64,000 bases of DNA. Origin: an uncultured Pontibacter sp. (GTDB lineage Bacteria; Bacteroidota; Bacteroidia; Cytophagales; Hymenobacteraceae). Position 1 is the stretch's first letter. Each line of letters starts with the position of its first letter. The stretch lies in the NCBI RefSeq assembly GCF_947499215.1, contig NZ_CANMNI010000003.1, forward strand, positions 806,001-870,000. The letters run 5' to 3'. The notes beneath the pieces are model-generated. The model was not told the DNA's origin and made no database searches. It was given only the letters and a program-made list of their open reading frames with translations. The position numbers and the translations under genes were made by a program. Shown one piece after another: positions 45,180-54,400 of this stretch.

Positions 45180-46823
45180 ATGCGCTTAATTACTCTGATC
45201 ATCGTCCTATTACTGATTGTGCCTCTCACACAGGCTCAAGATAGCGGCGGCAACTCAGAGCAGAAGCACCTGATCTATTTCACAGACAAAGCTGAATCTC
45301 CCTATTCCTTAGAGCAGCCTGAATTATACCTGTCTAGTAAAGCCCTTGAGCGTCGCAAACGGCAAGGTATAGCGGTAACGCCGCGTGACTTTCCGGTCAA
45401 TCCAAACTATATTACTGCCTTAAAAGAGCGAGGCGCAACAGTTTTATTTACCTCCCGTTGGTTTAATGCAGCTGTGGTACAGTGCTCTCCCGAAAAGCTC
45501 GCTGAGTTGCAGTCGCTAACCTTCGTGCGCTCCTCACAGAACTTAAACAGAGTAGTCACGCCTGCCGCCGGTAAAAAAGGAACACAGGAAAACGATAGCA
45601 TGCGATTGGCAAAAGCAGCCTTTGATGCTGCTTACTATGGTCCCGCTTTTCATCAGTCTAATATGCTGGGCGTGCCTGAAATGCATGCCGCCGGTTACAA
45701 AGGTGAGGGTATGACCATTGCCGTTTTCGATGCCGGTTTTCCGGGCGTGAATAGCATCGGTGCCTTTACCCATCTTTTCCAGAACGAGCAACTCAAAGGC
45801 ACTTTCGATTTTGTGGGAAGAAAGCAGGATGTGTTTGGCCATAATCAACACGGTACCTCGGTACTCTCCACCATGGCGGCTTACGAGCCCGGTCTATTGG
45901 TAGGCACGGCTCCCAAGGCAAGCTACTACCTTTTCCGCACCGAAGATGCCGCTACGGAGCATAACATTGAAGAAGTGAACTGGCTATTGGCCGCCGAATT
46001 CGCTGATAGCGCCGGGGTGGACATCATTAATTCCTCGCTGGGTTACACTGTTTTCGATGATCCTTCTTATAGCTATTCTTACAGCGAACTCAACGGCAAC
46101 ACGTCCATCGTAACTCGTGCAGCTGACTTCGCTGCAGCCACCGGGATGTTAGTGGTAACGAGTGCCGGTAATGAGGGCAATAAGGCATGGCGCTACATCT
46201 CAGCCCCCGCCGACGCCGACTCTGTGCTCACGGTAGGTGCGGTGGACTCTTTAGCCAATCATGCTATCTTCAGTTCTTTTGGCCCGACGGGCGACAATCG
46301 CATCAAGCCGGATGTAGTAGCGATGGGGCAAATGGTCTATGTACTTTCTTCATCTGGAAGACTGGGACGCTCAAACGGTACTTCTTTCTCTGGACCTATC
46401 ATGGCAGGTATGGTGGCTTGCTTATGGCAGGCCAACCAAGAATTGACAAACATGGAATTGTTGCAACTGATACGGCAGTCGGGTAGTCACTACAATAACC
46501 CGAACAATAGCATCGGCTATGGTGTCCCTAATTTTAACCGCATCGTGACAAGCCTGACGGACCCGCTGCACGCAGGTATAGTGATTACCAATCCGGTCGG
46601 TAATGAACCCATTCTATTGGTGATGGACGAAAGTTGGATAAAAGAGCATGCCTTAGCACAGGTATACGATGCCACCGGTAAGCTGGTGCATTCACAATTG
46701 CTGGTGGCGAATAACCGCCGCCATGCCTTAAGCCTCAAACCAAGTCGACTAAGTAAAGGCGTATACTTGTGCAAAGTGAGCGCAGGCAGCAAAACTGTAA
46801 CATTGCGCTTCGTTAAACTTTAA
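45180..46823 (+). CDS. S8 (subtilisin-like) serine peptidase with sorting tail
   Basis: The 547-residue protein has a signal peptide (TLIIVLLLIVPLTQAQ) and a pro-region up to about residue 150. The catalytic triad is Asp in IAVFDAGFPG (about 185), His in FGHNQHGTSVLSTM (about 223) and Ser in RSNGTSFSGPIMAGM (about 404). The final 80 residues are beta-rich and end RLSKGVYLCKVSAGSKTVTLRFVKL, the form of a type IX secretion C-terminal sorting domain. It should be delivered to the surface or medium. It follows the lipoprotein by 5 bp. Confidence 0.92.
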   Translation: MRLITLIIVLLLIVPLTQAQDSGGNSEQKHLIYFTDKAESPYSLEQPELYLSSKALERRKRQGIAVTPRDFPVNPNYITALKERGATVLFTSRWFNAAVVQCSPEKLAELQSLTFVRSSQNLNRVVTPAAGKKGTQENDSMRLAKAAFDAAYYGPAFHQSNMLGVPEMHAAGYKGEGMTIAVFDAGFPGVNSIGAFTHLFQNEQLKGTFDFVGRKQDVFGHNQHGTSVLSTMAAYEPGLLVGTAPKASYYLFRTEDAATEHNIEEVNWLLAAEFADSAGVDIINSSLGYTVFDDPSYSYSYSELNGNTSIVTRAADFAAATGMLVVTSAGNEGNKAWRYISAPADADSVLTVGAVDSLANHAIFSSFGPTGDNRIKPDVVAMGQMVYVLSSSGRLGRSNGTSFSGPIMAGMVACLWQANQELTNMELLQLIRQSGSHYNNPNNSIGYGVPNFNRIVTSLTDPLHAGIVITNPVGNEPILLVMDESWIKEHALAQVYDATGKLVHSQLLVANNRRHALSLKPSRLSKGVYLCKVSAGSKTVTLRFVKL

Positions 46824-46863
46824 CAGCCTTCTCTTTTGCTGCGTCAGATTCTATCTTAATTTC

Positions 46864-46871
46864 TATATTTG
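46864..46871 (+). promoter_or_regulatory. -7 element just before rpe
   Basis: TATATTTG (46864-46871) is an exact TAnnTTTG match ending only 4 bases before the rpe start codon, which would give a near-leaderless transcript. The nearest TTTG is 25 bases upstream, outside the usual range, so it could be chance. Confidence 0.3.
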
Positions 46872-46875
46872 TTTC

Positions 46876-47529
46876 ATGAAACCAATTATCGCTCCTTCTG
46901 TACTCGCTTCTGACTTCGCCAACCTGCAGTCTGAAGTAGAAATGCTCAACGAAAGCCAAGCCGATTGGCTGCACATTGACATCATGGACGGCCGCTTCGT
47001 GCCGAATATCTCTTTCGGATTTCCGGTGATGCAGGCCATCAAGCGTCACGCCAAAAAGCCACTTGACGTGCACCTGATGATCGTGGAGCCTGAGCTGTAC
47101 ATCGAGCAATTCAGAGAAGCCGGTGCTGAGTTCATTTCTGTGCATATCGAAGCCTGCAACCACCTGCACCGCACCATGCAGCAAATAAAAGCCACAGGAG
47201 CCAAAGCTGGTATCGCCGTGAACCCGCATACTTCCGTACAACTCCTCGACGATGTGATTGCTGATGTTGATCTGGTATGTCTTATGTCGGTAAATCCGGG
47301 GTTTGGCGGGCAGAAGTTTATCGAAAACACGTACCGCAAGATCGAAGCGCTCAAAGACCTGATCATCAAGCGCAACTCAAACGCCTTGATTGAGATTGAC
47401 GGGGGCGTGAACCAGCAAAATGCTCCTCTTCTTTTAGAGAAAGGTGCAGATGCACTGGTAGCCGGCAGCTTTGTGTTTAGCTCGTCCGATCCGCTGCAGA
47501 CCATCGCCAATCTGAAAAATCAAGCCTAA
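46876..47529 (+). CDS. rpe: Ribulose-phosphate 3-epimerase
   Basis: This enzyme interconverts ribulose-5-phosphate and xylulose-5-phosphate. The 217-residue TIM barrel begins KPIIAPSVLASDFANLQSEVEM and has the metal-site motif LHIDIMDGRFVPNISFGFPV. HLMIVEPELYIEQF, the catalytic-loop sequence LMSVNPGFGGQKFIENTYRKIE and the GSFVFSS-type end complete the pattern. Its length is normal. The TonB-dependent receptor gene follows 16 bp downstream. Confidence 0.97.
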   Translation: MKPIIAPSVLASDFANLQSEVEMLNESQADWLHIDIMDGRFVPNISFGFPVMQAIKRHAKKPLDVHLMIVEPELYIEQFREAGAEFISVHIEACNHLHRTMQQIKATGAKAGIAVNPHTSVQLLDDVIADVDLVCLMSVNPGFGGQKFIENTYRKIEALKDLIIKRNSNALIEIDGGVNQQNAPLLLEKGADALVAGSFVFSSSDPLQTIANLKNQA

Positions 47530-47545
47530 TATAAAAAGACCCTTT

Positions 47546-49975
47546 ATGCTAAGATATCTATCGGTATGGCTGCTTTTGTTGCTGCCGGCGGGTGTCTTAG
47601 CACAACAGGCTACCGTAAAAGGCACGGTACGCGACAACAGCCGTCAAGCCCTCGAACTGGCGACGATAGGTGTCAAAGGAAGTACCACAGCCACGCAGAC
47701 CGATGCGCAGGGCAAGTATAGCCTTCGGGTTCCTGCCAACGAAGAGCTAACCTTGGTTGTCCGGTATCTGGGTTTCAAAATTCAGGAAAGAGCGGTGCGT
47801 CTGGAAACAAGCCAGGAACTGTCGCTGGATTTTATACTGGAGCCCGATCCGCAAAAACTCCGTCAGGTTGATGTGCGGGGCAAAAACGAAAATGACACCC
47901 GCGAACAAGTCAGCGTCACGCGACTAGATCCCACCCTCACCAAAACGCTTCCTTCCGCTTACGGGGACTTTAACATGATACTGGCTACGCTGCCCGGCGT
48001 GACTAGCAACAACGAGCTTTCGTCGACCTACTCTGTGCGGGGTGGTAACTACGACGAGAACCTTACTTATGTCAATGGCATTGAGATATATCGTCCCTTT
48101 CTGATCACAGCCGCTCAACAGGAGGGACTCAGTTTTGTAAATCCGGACTTGGTGAGCAGTGTGGAGTTTTCATCGGGAGGCTGGCAGCCAAAGTATGGCG
48201 ACAAGCTTTCGTCGGTGCTCAATATCCAGTACAAACGCCCTACGGCCTTTGCCGGATCAGTAACAGGCAGCCTGACCGGCGGTGCGCTACATCTGGAGGA
48301 GGCTTCCAAGAACAAACGTATTTCCTACCTATTGGGCCTTCGCCACAAAAACGGGCAGTACATGCTGCAGGGTTTGCAGGTGGACGGACAGTACAGACCA
48401 AACTTCTCAGACGGACAGGTATACGTAAGCTTCGACTTGGGTAAAGAGCCCGAGCGCACCACACTGGGCGTGCTAGGCAGCTATGCCCGCAACAGCTTTC
48501 AGGTGCAGCCCGAAACCCGCACGACTACCTTTGGCACTAGGCAGGCACCCTTACGTTTGCTGGTTGCTTATAATGGGCAGGAGAACATGGAGTATGACAC
48601 CTATCAGGTAGGCGCTAACCTGAGCCACCAGGTTTCGGATGTCTTGCTCTCAGAGTTTATCGTATCGGGTGTACATTCGCTAGAGCGGGAGTTTCGGGAT
48701 ATTGAGGCGGCCTATCGTCTGTGCGACGTGAATACATTGGGTCGCAATGATATGGGCGAGTGCCTGCGTGAACGTGGCATCGGTAGTCAGTTTGATCATG
48801 CCCGCAATACCCTCAAGGCAATGGTTGTGGCGGCGGAATCGCGCAACACTTGGCGGTTGAGCTCGCGTAGCACCGTGCTGGCCGGAGCCAAAGCCAGTCT
48901 GGAGCGCATCAACGACCGTTTGGCTGAGTACGGTTTTGTAGACTCGTCGGACTTCGTGACCATGAGCTACCGCCTCAACTCCGATCTGGAGCTCCAGACC
49001 CAGCGCTACAATGGCTATGTTCAGCATACCTATGAGATCGATTCTCTCAAAACCATTACCTACGGCATCAGAGCCAGCTACTGGGACTATAACAATGAAC
49101 TGACAATTACCCCACGGGTACAGTACTCCTTTATCACCCGCCATAACCCGAACCTTTCCTTTAAGGCGGCTATCGGCTTGTATTATCAGCCACCATTTTA
49201 CAGGGAGCTGCGCAATTTTCAGGGAGAGCTCAATCCTCAGCTGAAAGCACAGCGCTCGCTGCATGCCGTGGTGGGCAGCGACTACCTCTTCAAGGCATGG
49301 GACCGTGACTTTAAACTCACGGCCGAGGCCTATTACAAACACATGACCAACGTGATTCCCTACGATCTGGACAATGTGCGTCTGCGCTACTATGCCCAGA
49401 ACAATGCCAAAGCCTATGCAGCGGGTTTTGATGTGCGGGTGAATGGGGAATTTATAAAAGGAGCGGAGTCGTGGTTGAGTTTGGGAATGCTGACGACGCG
49501 CGAGAACGTTCAGGGAGATTCCAATCTACTTTATAACAGTACTGGTGAAATAATAGGTAGCCAAGATCGGGGATACATGCGCCGCCCGACAGACCAGTTG
49601 CTCAACATCGGTGTTTTCTTTCAAGACCATTTACCGGACAACCCAACCATACGGATGTACCTAAACGCCGTGTATGGCAGCGGTCTGCCTTTTGGTCCGC
49701 CTAACAGACCGGAGTTCCGCAATGCCTTTTCAGGGAAGTCTTATAAAAGGGTTGATATTGGCTTTTCAAAGCTGATAGCCTTGGGCGACGATCTGACGGA
49801 CCGGAAAAAGGTGTCGCTGGAAAGTCTTTGGATTGGGCTGGAAGTGCTCAACATCATAGACGCCCAGAATCGCATTTCCTATAGCTATGTGAGCGACGTG
49901 AACGGCCTTACCTACGCCATACCTAATTTCCTGACAGGCCGAAGACTTAACTTGCGTTTCATTGCAAAGTTTTAA
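47546..49975 (+). CDS. TonB-dependent receptor with carboxypeptidase-regulatory-like domain
   Basis: This outer-membrane active transporter imports an unidentified ligand. The 809-residue protein has a signal peptide (SVWLLLLLPAGVLAQ) and an N-terminal CarboxypepD_reg-like domain (GTVRDNSRQALELATIGVKGS). The plug domain includes ILATLPGVTSNNELSSTYSVRGGNYDENLTYVNGIE. The beta-barrel ends RLNLRFIAKF with terminal Phe. No SusD-like partner lies next to it. The stop codon sits within the terminator stem. Confidence 0.93.
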   Translation: MLRYLSVWLLLLLPAGVLAQQATVKGTVRDNSRQALELATIGVKGSTTATQTDAQGKYSLRVPANEELTLVVRYLGFKIQERAVRLETSQELSLDFILEPDPQKLRQVDVRGKNENDTREQVSVTRLDPTLTKTLPSAYGDFNMILATLPGVTSNNELSSTYSVRGGNYDENLTYVNGIEIYRPFLITAAQQEGLSFVNPDLVSSVEFSSGGWQPKYGDKLSSVLNIQYKRPTAFAGSVTGSLTGGALHLEEASKNKRISYLLGLRHKNGQYMLQGLQVDGQYRPNFSDGQVYVSFDLGKEPERTTLGVLGSYARNSFQVQPETRTTTFGTRQAPLRLLVAYNGQENMEYDTYQVGANLSHQVSDVLLSEFIVSGVHSLEREFRDIEAAYRLCDVNTLGRNDMGECLRERGIGSQFDHARNTLKAMVVAAESRNTWRLSSRSTVLAGAKASLERINDRLAEYGFVDSSDFVTMSYRLNSDLELQTQRYNGYVQHTYEIDSLKTITYGIRASYWDYNNELTITPRVQYSFITRHNPNLSFKAAIGLYYQPPFYRELRNFQGELNPQLKAQRSLHAVVGSDYLFKAWDRDFKLTAEAYYKHMTNVIPYDLDNVRLRYYAQNNAKAYAAGFDVRVNGEFIKGAESWLSLGMLTTRENVQGDSNLLYNSTGEIIGSQDRGYMRRPTDQLLNIGVFFQDHLPDNPTIRMYLNAVYGSGLPFGPPNRPEFRNAFSGKSYKRVDIGFSKLIALGDDLTDRKKVSLESLWIGLEVLNIIDAQNRISYSYVSDVNGLTYAIPNFLTGRRLNLRFIAKF

Positions 49976-50023
49976 AAGGAAACGGGGCCGCTGACACATA
50001 AGTCAGCGGCCCCGTTTCCTTTT
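49974..50023. terminator. Very long bidirectional terminator
   Basis: A perfect 22-bp stem, AAAAGGAAACGGGGCCGCTGAC at 49974-49995 with the complement at 50002-50023, has a 6-base loop. It ends in TTTT on both strands and begins inside the receptor's stop codon. Confidence 0.95.
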
Positions 50024-50034
50024 AGGTATAGCTA

Positions 50035-50904
50035 TTAATTCTTACGCTTCTTCCATTCATTGTATGCCGATTCAATCTCTTGTGCATACGTTTTATATGA
50101 CTCTGGCTCTTTATGACCAAGTTCAATGCACTTGGCTGTCAAGTTGGCCGCCATTTGATACTCTCGGTTGAGCGCATACAGTCTGGCTTTCACCCAGTTA
50201 TTGTAAAAGTTGTCTTTGATGGCGATAGATTTGTTGATCCATTCAAGCGCTTTTTCGTGGTGCTCCTTCTTTGAAAGCATGTAATTAGCGGCTTGTGCCC
50301 ATGTATACCAATCGTCCGGTGCAGCCTCCTTAAGGGCTTTGTTAATGTTTGCTAGAGCTTTTTTCTCAATTTCAGTTTCGATGCGAATGGATACCTGTGA
50401 ATTTTCCCAACTCAGATTGAGTGTGCCGTTGTTGGTGCCGATATCGCTAAAGTTAAACTGCAGTGTTTCCTGAAAAGGGATTTTATTTGGCGTTACACGC
50501 AGATAAGCCACGTCATTCAGTTCGCTATAGCCTTCCAAGCCCCACAGCGTCGTATCTTTGTTGAGGACAATGTTCCAGTCCGTTTCATTTTCAGGAAGAA
50601 TAAAGAAGGAGTAAGTACCGGCCGGTACGCGTTCATGATTCAGAAAAAGATCGTCTTCGAAGGTAATCAAGGTCGCCTCATTGGCACCAGCTCGCCAAAG
50701 CTTGCCATAAGGCACCAGCGAACCAAATATCTGACGTCCCTTAACACCCGGCGCATGGTACCGCACCGAAATTTCTGTCAGCCCAATCGTTTGTTTTACC
50801 ATCGCCTCCGGACTGGCTTGAGGTAATTTAAGTTGAGCTGTAGCATCATAGCTCCAAGCTAGGCTATAAAGCAGAATAAGTGAGCTAAGCAGATACCTTT
50901 TCAT
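50035..50904 (-). CDS. DUF2911 domain protein
   Basis: The 289-residue exported protein has a signal sequence (SSLILLYSLAWSYDATAQ). It then has the DUF2911 pattern ASPEAMVKQTIGLTEISVRYHAPGVKGRQIFGSLVPYGKLWRAGANEATLITF. From about residue 190 it has TPR-like helices (KALEWINKSIAIKDNFYNNWVKARLYALNREYQMA). DUF2911 is secreted and common in Bacteroidetes, and its function is not known. It is convergent with the TonB-dependent receptor and divergent from the MBG protein. Confidence 0.88.
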   Translation of the reverse strand: MKRYLLSSLILLYSLAWSYDATAQLKLPQASPEAMVKQTIGLTEISVRYHAPGVKGRQIFGSLVPYGKLWRAGANEATLITFEDDLFLNHERVPAGTYSFFILPENETDWNIVLNKDTTLWGLEGYSELNDVAYLRVTPNKIPFQETLQFNFSDIGTNNGTLNLSWENSQVSIRIETEIEKKALANINKALKEAAPDDWYTWAQAANYMLSKKEHHEKALEWINKSIAIKDNFYNNWVKARLYALNREYQMAANLTAKCIELGHKEPESYKTYAQEIESAYNEWKKRKN

Positions 50905-51413
50905 GTTACTATATACGTGTGGTGTGGCAAGTTTATTTTAAAAGAACTACTGAAAAAATTATGCCAGAGCTTCTATTTAAAAAAATATTACGTGACGCGA
51001 AGGTAATAAAAATTGTACTAGAAAATCTATATCAAGTATAGTCTAAGACCTGTTCCATGCTTTTTGCTGAGTTTTTCAAATATATAATTGTGTAACACAG
51101 GCTTTACATCATATCCAATTTATAACAATCTAATATAAAATATAATAAAATATAAAATATGTGTAACATTATTATTTATATTTTGTATAAAGATACGTTT
51201 AAATAAGATAATACTAATCAAACAGACATACTAAATAGCATTCTATCTCAAGCTTAACATTCGAGTTAGCGGGGTGAGAAGTGCTCTTTTTTATGCACCT
51301 GCTATAATGGTAACTGGTGTGTGAAAGATTGTTGCGCGTTGGTTGCATAGCAGCTCCCAATTTTACTGTATTATTAATATGAACCCTAATTAATAACCCT
51401 TTATCTAGAATTT
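50905..51413. other. AT-rich intergenic region upstream of the MBG gene
   Basis: This stretch has no convincing coding potential. It contains a low-complexity run of ATAA/ATATAAAA around 51125-51165, flanked by two copies of TGTGTAACA about 75 bp apart (near 51090 and 51160). I did not find a good TTTG-N19-TAnnTTTG pair. Its A+T richness marks a shift from the neighbouring genes. Confidence 0.5.
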
Positions 51414-54400
51414 ATGAATGGTAAACTTTTACTAAATAACATGGCGAAGTGGAAACTGCTGTTTGTAGTTTCCTTGATGACTTCGCTGTCATTTGTGGGC
51501 GTTAATGCCTTTGATACTTATTCGCCAACAGTGACTTCTGATAAGGAGGACTATTCACCAGGGCAGACAGCTATTATAGAAGGTTATGGATGGACAAAAG
51601 ATGATTTTGTTGACGTGCACTTAGAAGAGGATCCGGCACATGACCATCATCATGAGTATCATGACACAAAAGTTGATGAGAATGGCTACTGGCGAATTGA
51701 ATATCCGATTGAGGATCGTCATTTAGGTGTTAAGTTTACAGTAATTGTAGATGGCAAGCAGAGTGGAGATCAAGCTACTACTACATTTACTGACGGAAAC
51801 CTGACACTGCAGGCAACAGGATTACCCTCAAATACTCCTGTAGCTATCTACCACTCATACACAGCTGCTGGTAGCGGTTCAGTTGGCTCAAGTACCACGT
51901 TCAATGCTGGTACACCTCATACTGGTGTTGCATTTCAGAATAACACTGATCTCTATTTCAAATATGATAAAACAGTTACAGTTGCTAATGTTGTTTATAC
52001 TCTTGAAAACGTAACTGCTCTCGCATCCACTGGAAATAATAACCCTTCTCCATTTAATTTATCTATCTCTACTAATCCTGATTATGACTACCAGTTCAAA
52101 ACAAATCAAAATGTAATATTAACAGCAAAGTATTCGATATTACAGCATCCTACTAATCTCTCCGTTGTTTCATCTACTGGTAGCTACGGAGGTTTAGTTG
52201 ATATTTCAGCTACACTAACATCAGATAATAGTGGCCTAAGTGGGAAACAAATTAGCTTTTCTTTGAATGGAAATTCAGTAGGTACGGCTTTGACGAATTC
52301 TGCAGGTGTTGCTACTTTGAATAACGTGGATTTGACCGGATTGAATGCTGGTACTTATTCAAGTGCTATTACAGCCAGTTATTCAGAAGAACCTAATTAT
52401 AAAGGTAGCAACGCAACAGCATCTTTAGTAATCGAAAAGGCTTCTGCAACAATTTCTTTGGGCAATCTAACTTATACTTTTGATGGTACAGAACAGGCTG
52501 CATTGGTAACAACTTCTCCTGCCGGGTTGAGTGGTCTTGTGATCAATTATAAGCCAGATAATACTGATGACGGGAGCTACACAATTTCAGTGCCTATTAA
52601 TGCTGGAACATATGAGGTTAGAGCGACTCTGAACAATGCAAATTACGAATCTGTTGCTGCTACCGGCACTCTTCAAATCAACAAAGCCGAGCAAACCATA
52701 TCATGGGCAAATCCGTCGAGCATAGAGTATGGCACACCTCTTTCAGACGCTCAATTAAATGCTACTCTAACTTTTGGTGATGGTGCATTAACCTATGCTC
52801 CGGAGGCTGGTGTACTGCTGAATGCAGGAACGCATGAGCTTGAAGTGACGGCTGCAGAAACCAACAACTTCAATGCTGCTAAAGCTACCGTATCAATTGA
52901 AGTTACAAAGGCAACACCGTCTGTATCCTTAGTAATAGGCGGGCCTTATACCTATGATGGTAATGCTGTATCTGTTAGCAGCGCAACCGTGACAGGGGTT
53001 GGAGGCGTCAGCCTTGGAGTAGCTACAGTTTCTTATGAACAGAATGGAGTTGGTATACTTTCACCGGTTAATGCCGGTATTTATAATGTAAGAGCATCAT
53101 TTGCTGGTAATACTAATTATAACGAAGCAGAAACAACTGGAGCCCTAGAAATAGAGAAGGCACAAGCCACTTTAACTCTAAGTAATTTAACCGGACATAC
53201 CTATGATGGTACTCCCAAAAATGCTGTTGTTTCTACAGATCCCGCCGATCTGAGTGGCGTTACTATTACAAATAATGGTCAAACTAATTCCGGGACATAT
53301 AGTATAGCTGCTTCACTCAATAACCCAAATTATGATGCTGAGCCAGTAGCTGGACAGCTTATAATCAATAATGCGACGCTAACAATCACAGCGGATGATC
53401 AAAGTAGAATCTACGGCGAGCAGAATCCTGTCTTCACTGGTTCTGTTGTAAGCGGTGGTGTGCAGGATGAGACTTTCATTGTTACAGCCTCATCTAATGC
53501 AGTATCTGGCTCAGACGTAGGCCAGTACGATATAACACCATCAGTAATGGGGGCCACCCTAATCAATTATGATATTATTGCCACTAAGGGCACACTAACG
53601 ATCACAAAAAGACCAATCACTATTGCCGCTGAAGCAGGTCAGAACAAAGTATTTGGCGAGAGTGATCCGGCTTCCTATACCTATCGGCTGTCTCCTGGAA
53701 GCTTAACGGACAATTTTCACCTAACTGGATCTTTGACTAGAGACGCCGGTGAAGATGTTGGTACTTATGCCATTAAACAGGGTTCATTAGTTGCTACTGC
53801 TAACTACGCTCTGACGTATGAGGGTGCTGATTTTGTTATTTCGAAACGGGATGTGACAGTAACTGCCGACGCTAAGAGTAAAACTTACGGGGATGATGAT
53901 CCGGAATTAACCTATGTGGTCACTTCTGGTTCAGTCGTAAATGGAGATGCTTTTTCGGGTGTACTGAGACGTGCAGAAGGTGAAAATATAGGTGAATATG
54001 CTATCAATCTGGGTACATTGAGTTTAGGAGATAATTATAACCTAAGTTTTGCTGGTAGCGCAGTTTTGGGTATCTCTCCGAAAGCTTTGGTAGCTTCTAT
54101 AGCAGCTAGTAACAAGGTATACGATGGCAATACTTCTGCTACAGTTACAGGCAGTGTTCCAGCTGAAGACCTAATAGGCAGTGACGTTGTGGCAGTTGCG
54201 GTGAGCAATGCTGTTTTCGATACAAAGAGTGCTGGAACTGGCAAAACTGTTAGCGCATCTGTTTCTATCAGTAACATCAACTATAGCCTAAGCAATTCAA
54301 CCGCGACCACTACGGCTAACATTACTCCAAAAGAGATTACAGGAGCATTTGTGGCGGCAAGCAAAGTATACGATGGTACGACTGCAGCAAACGTTACTGA

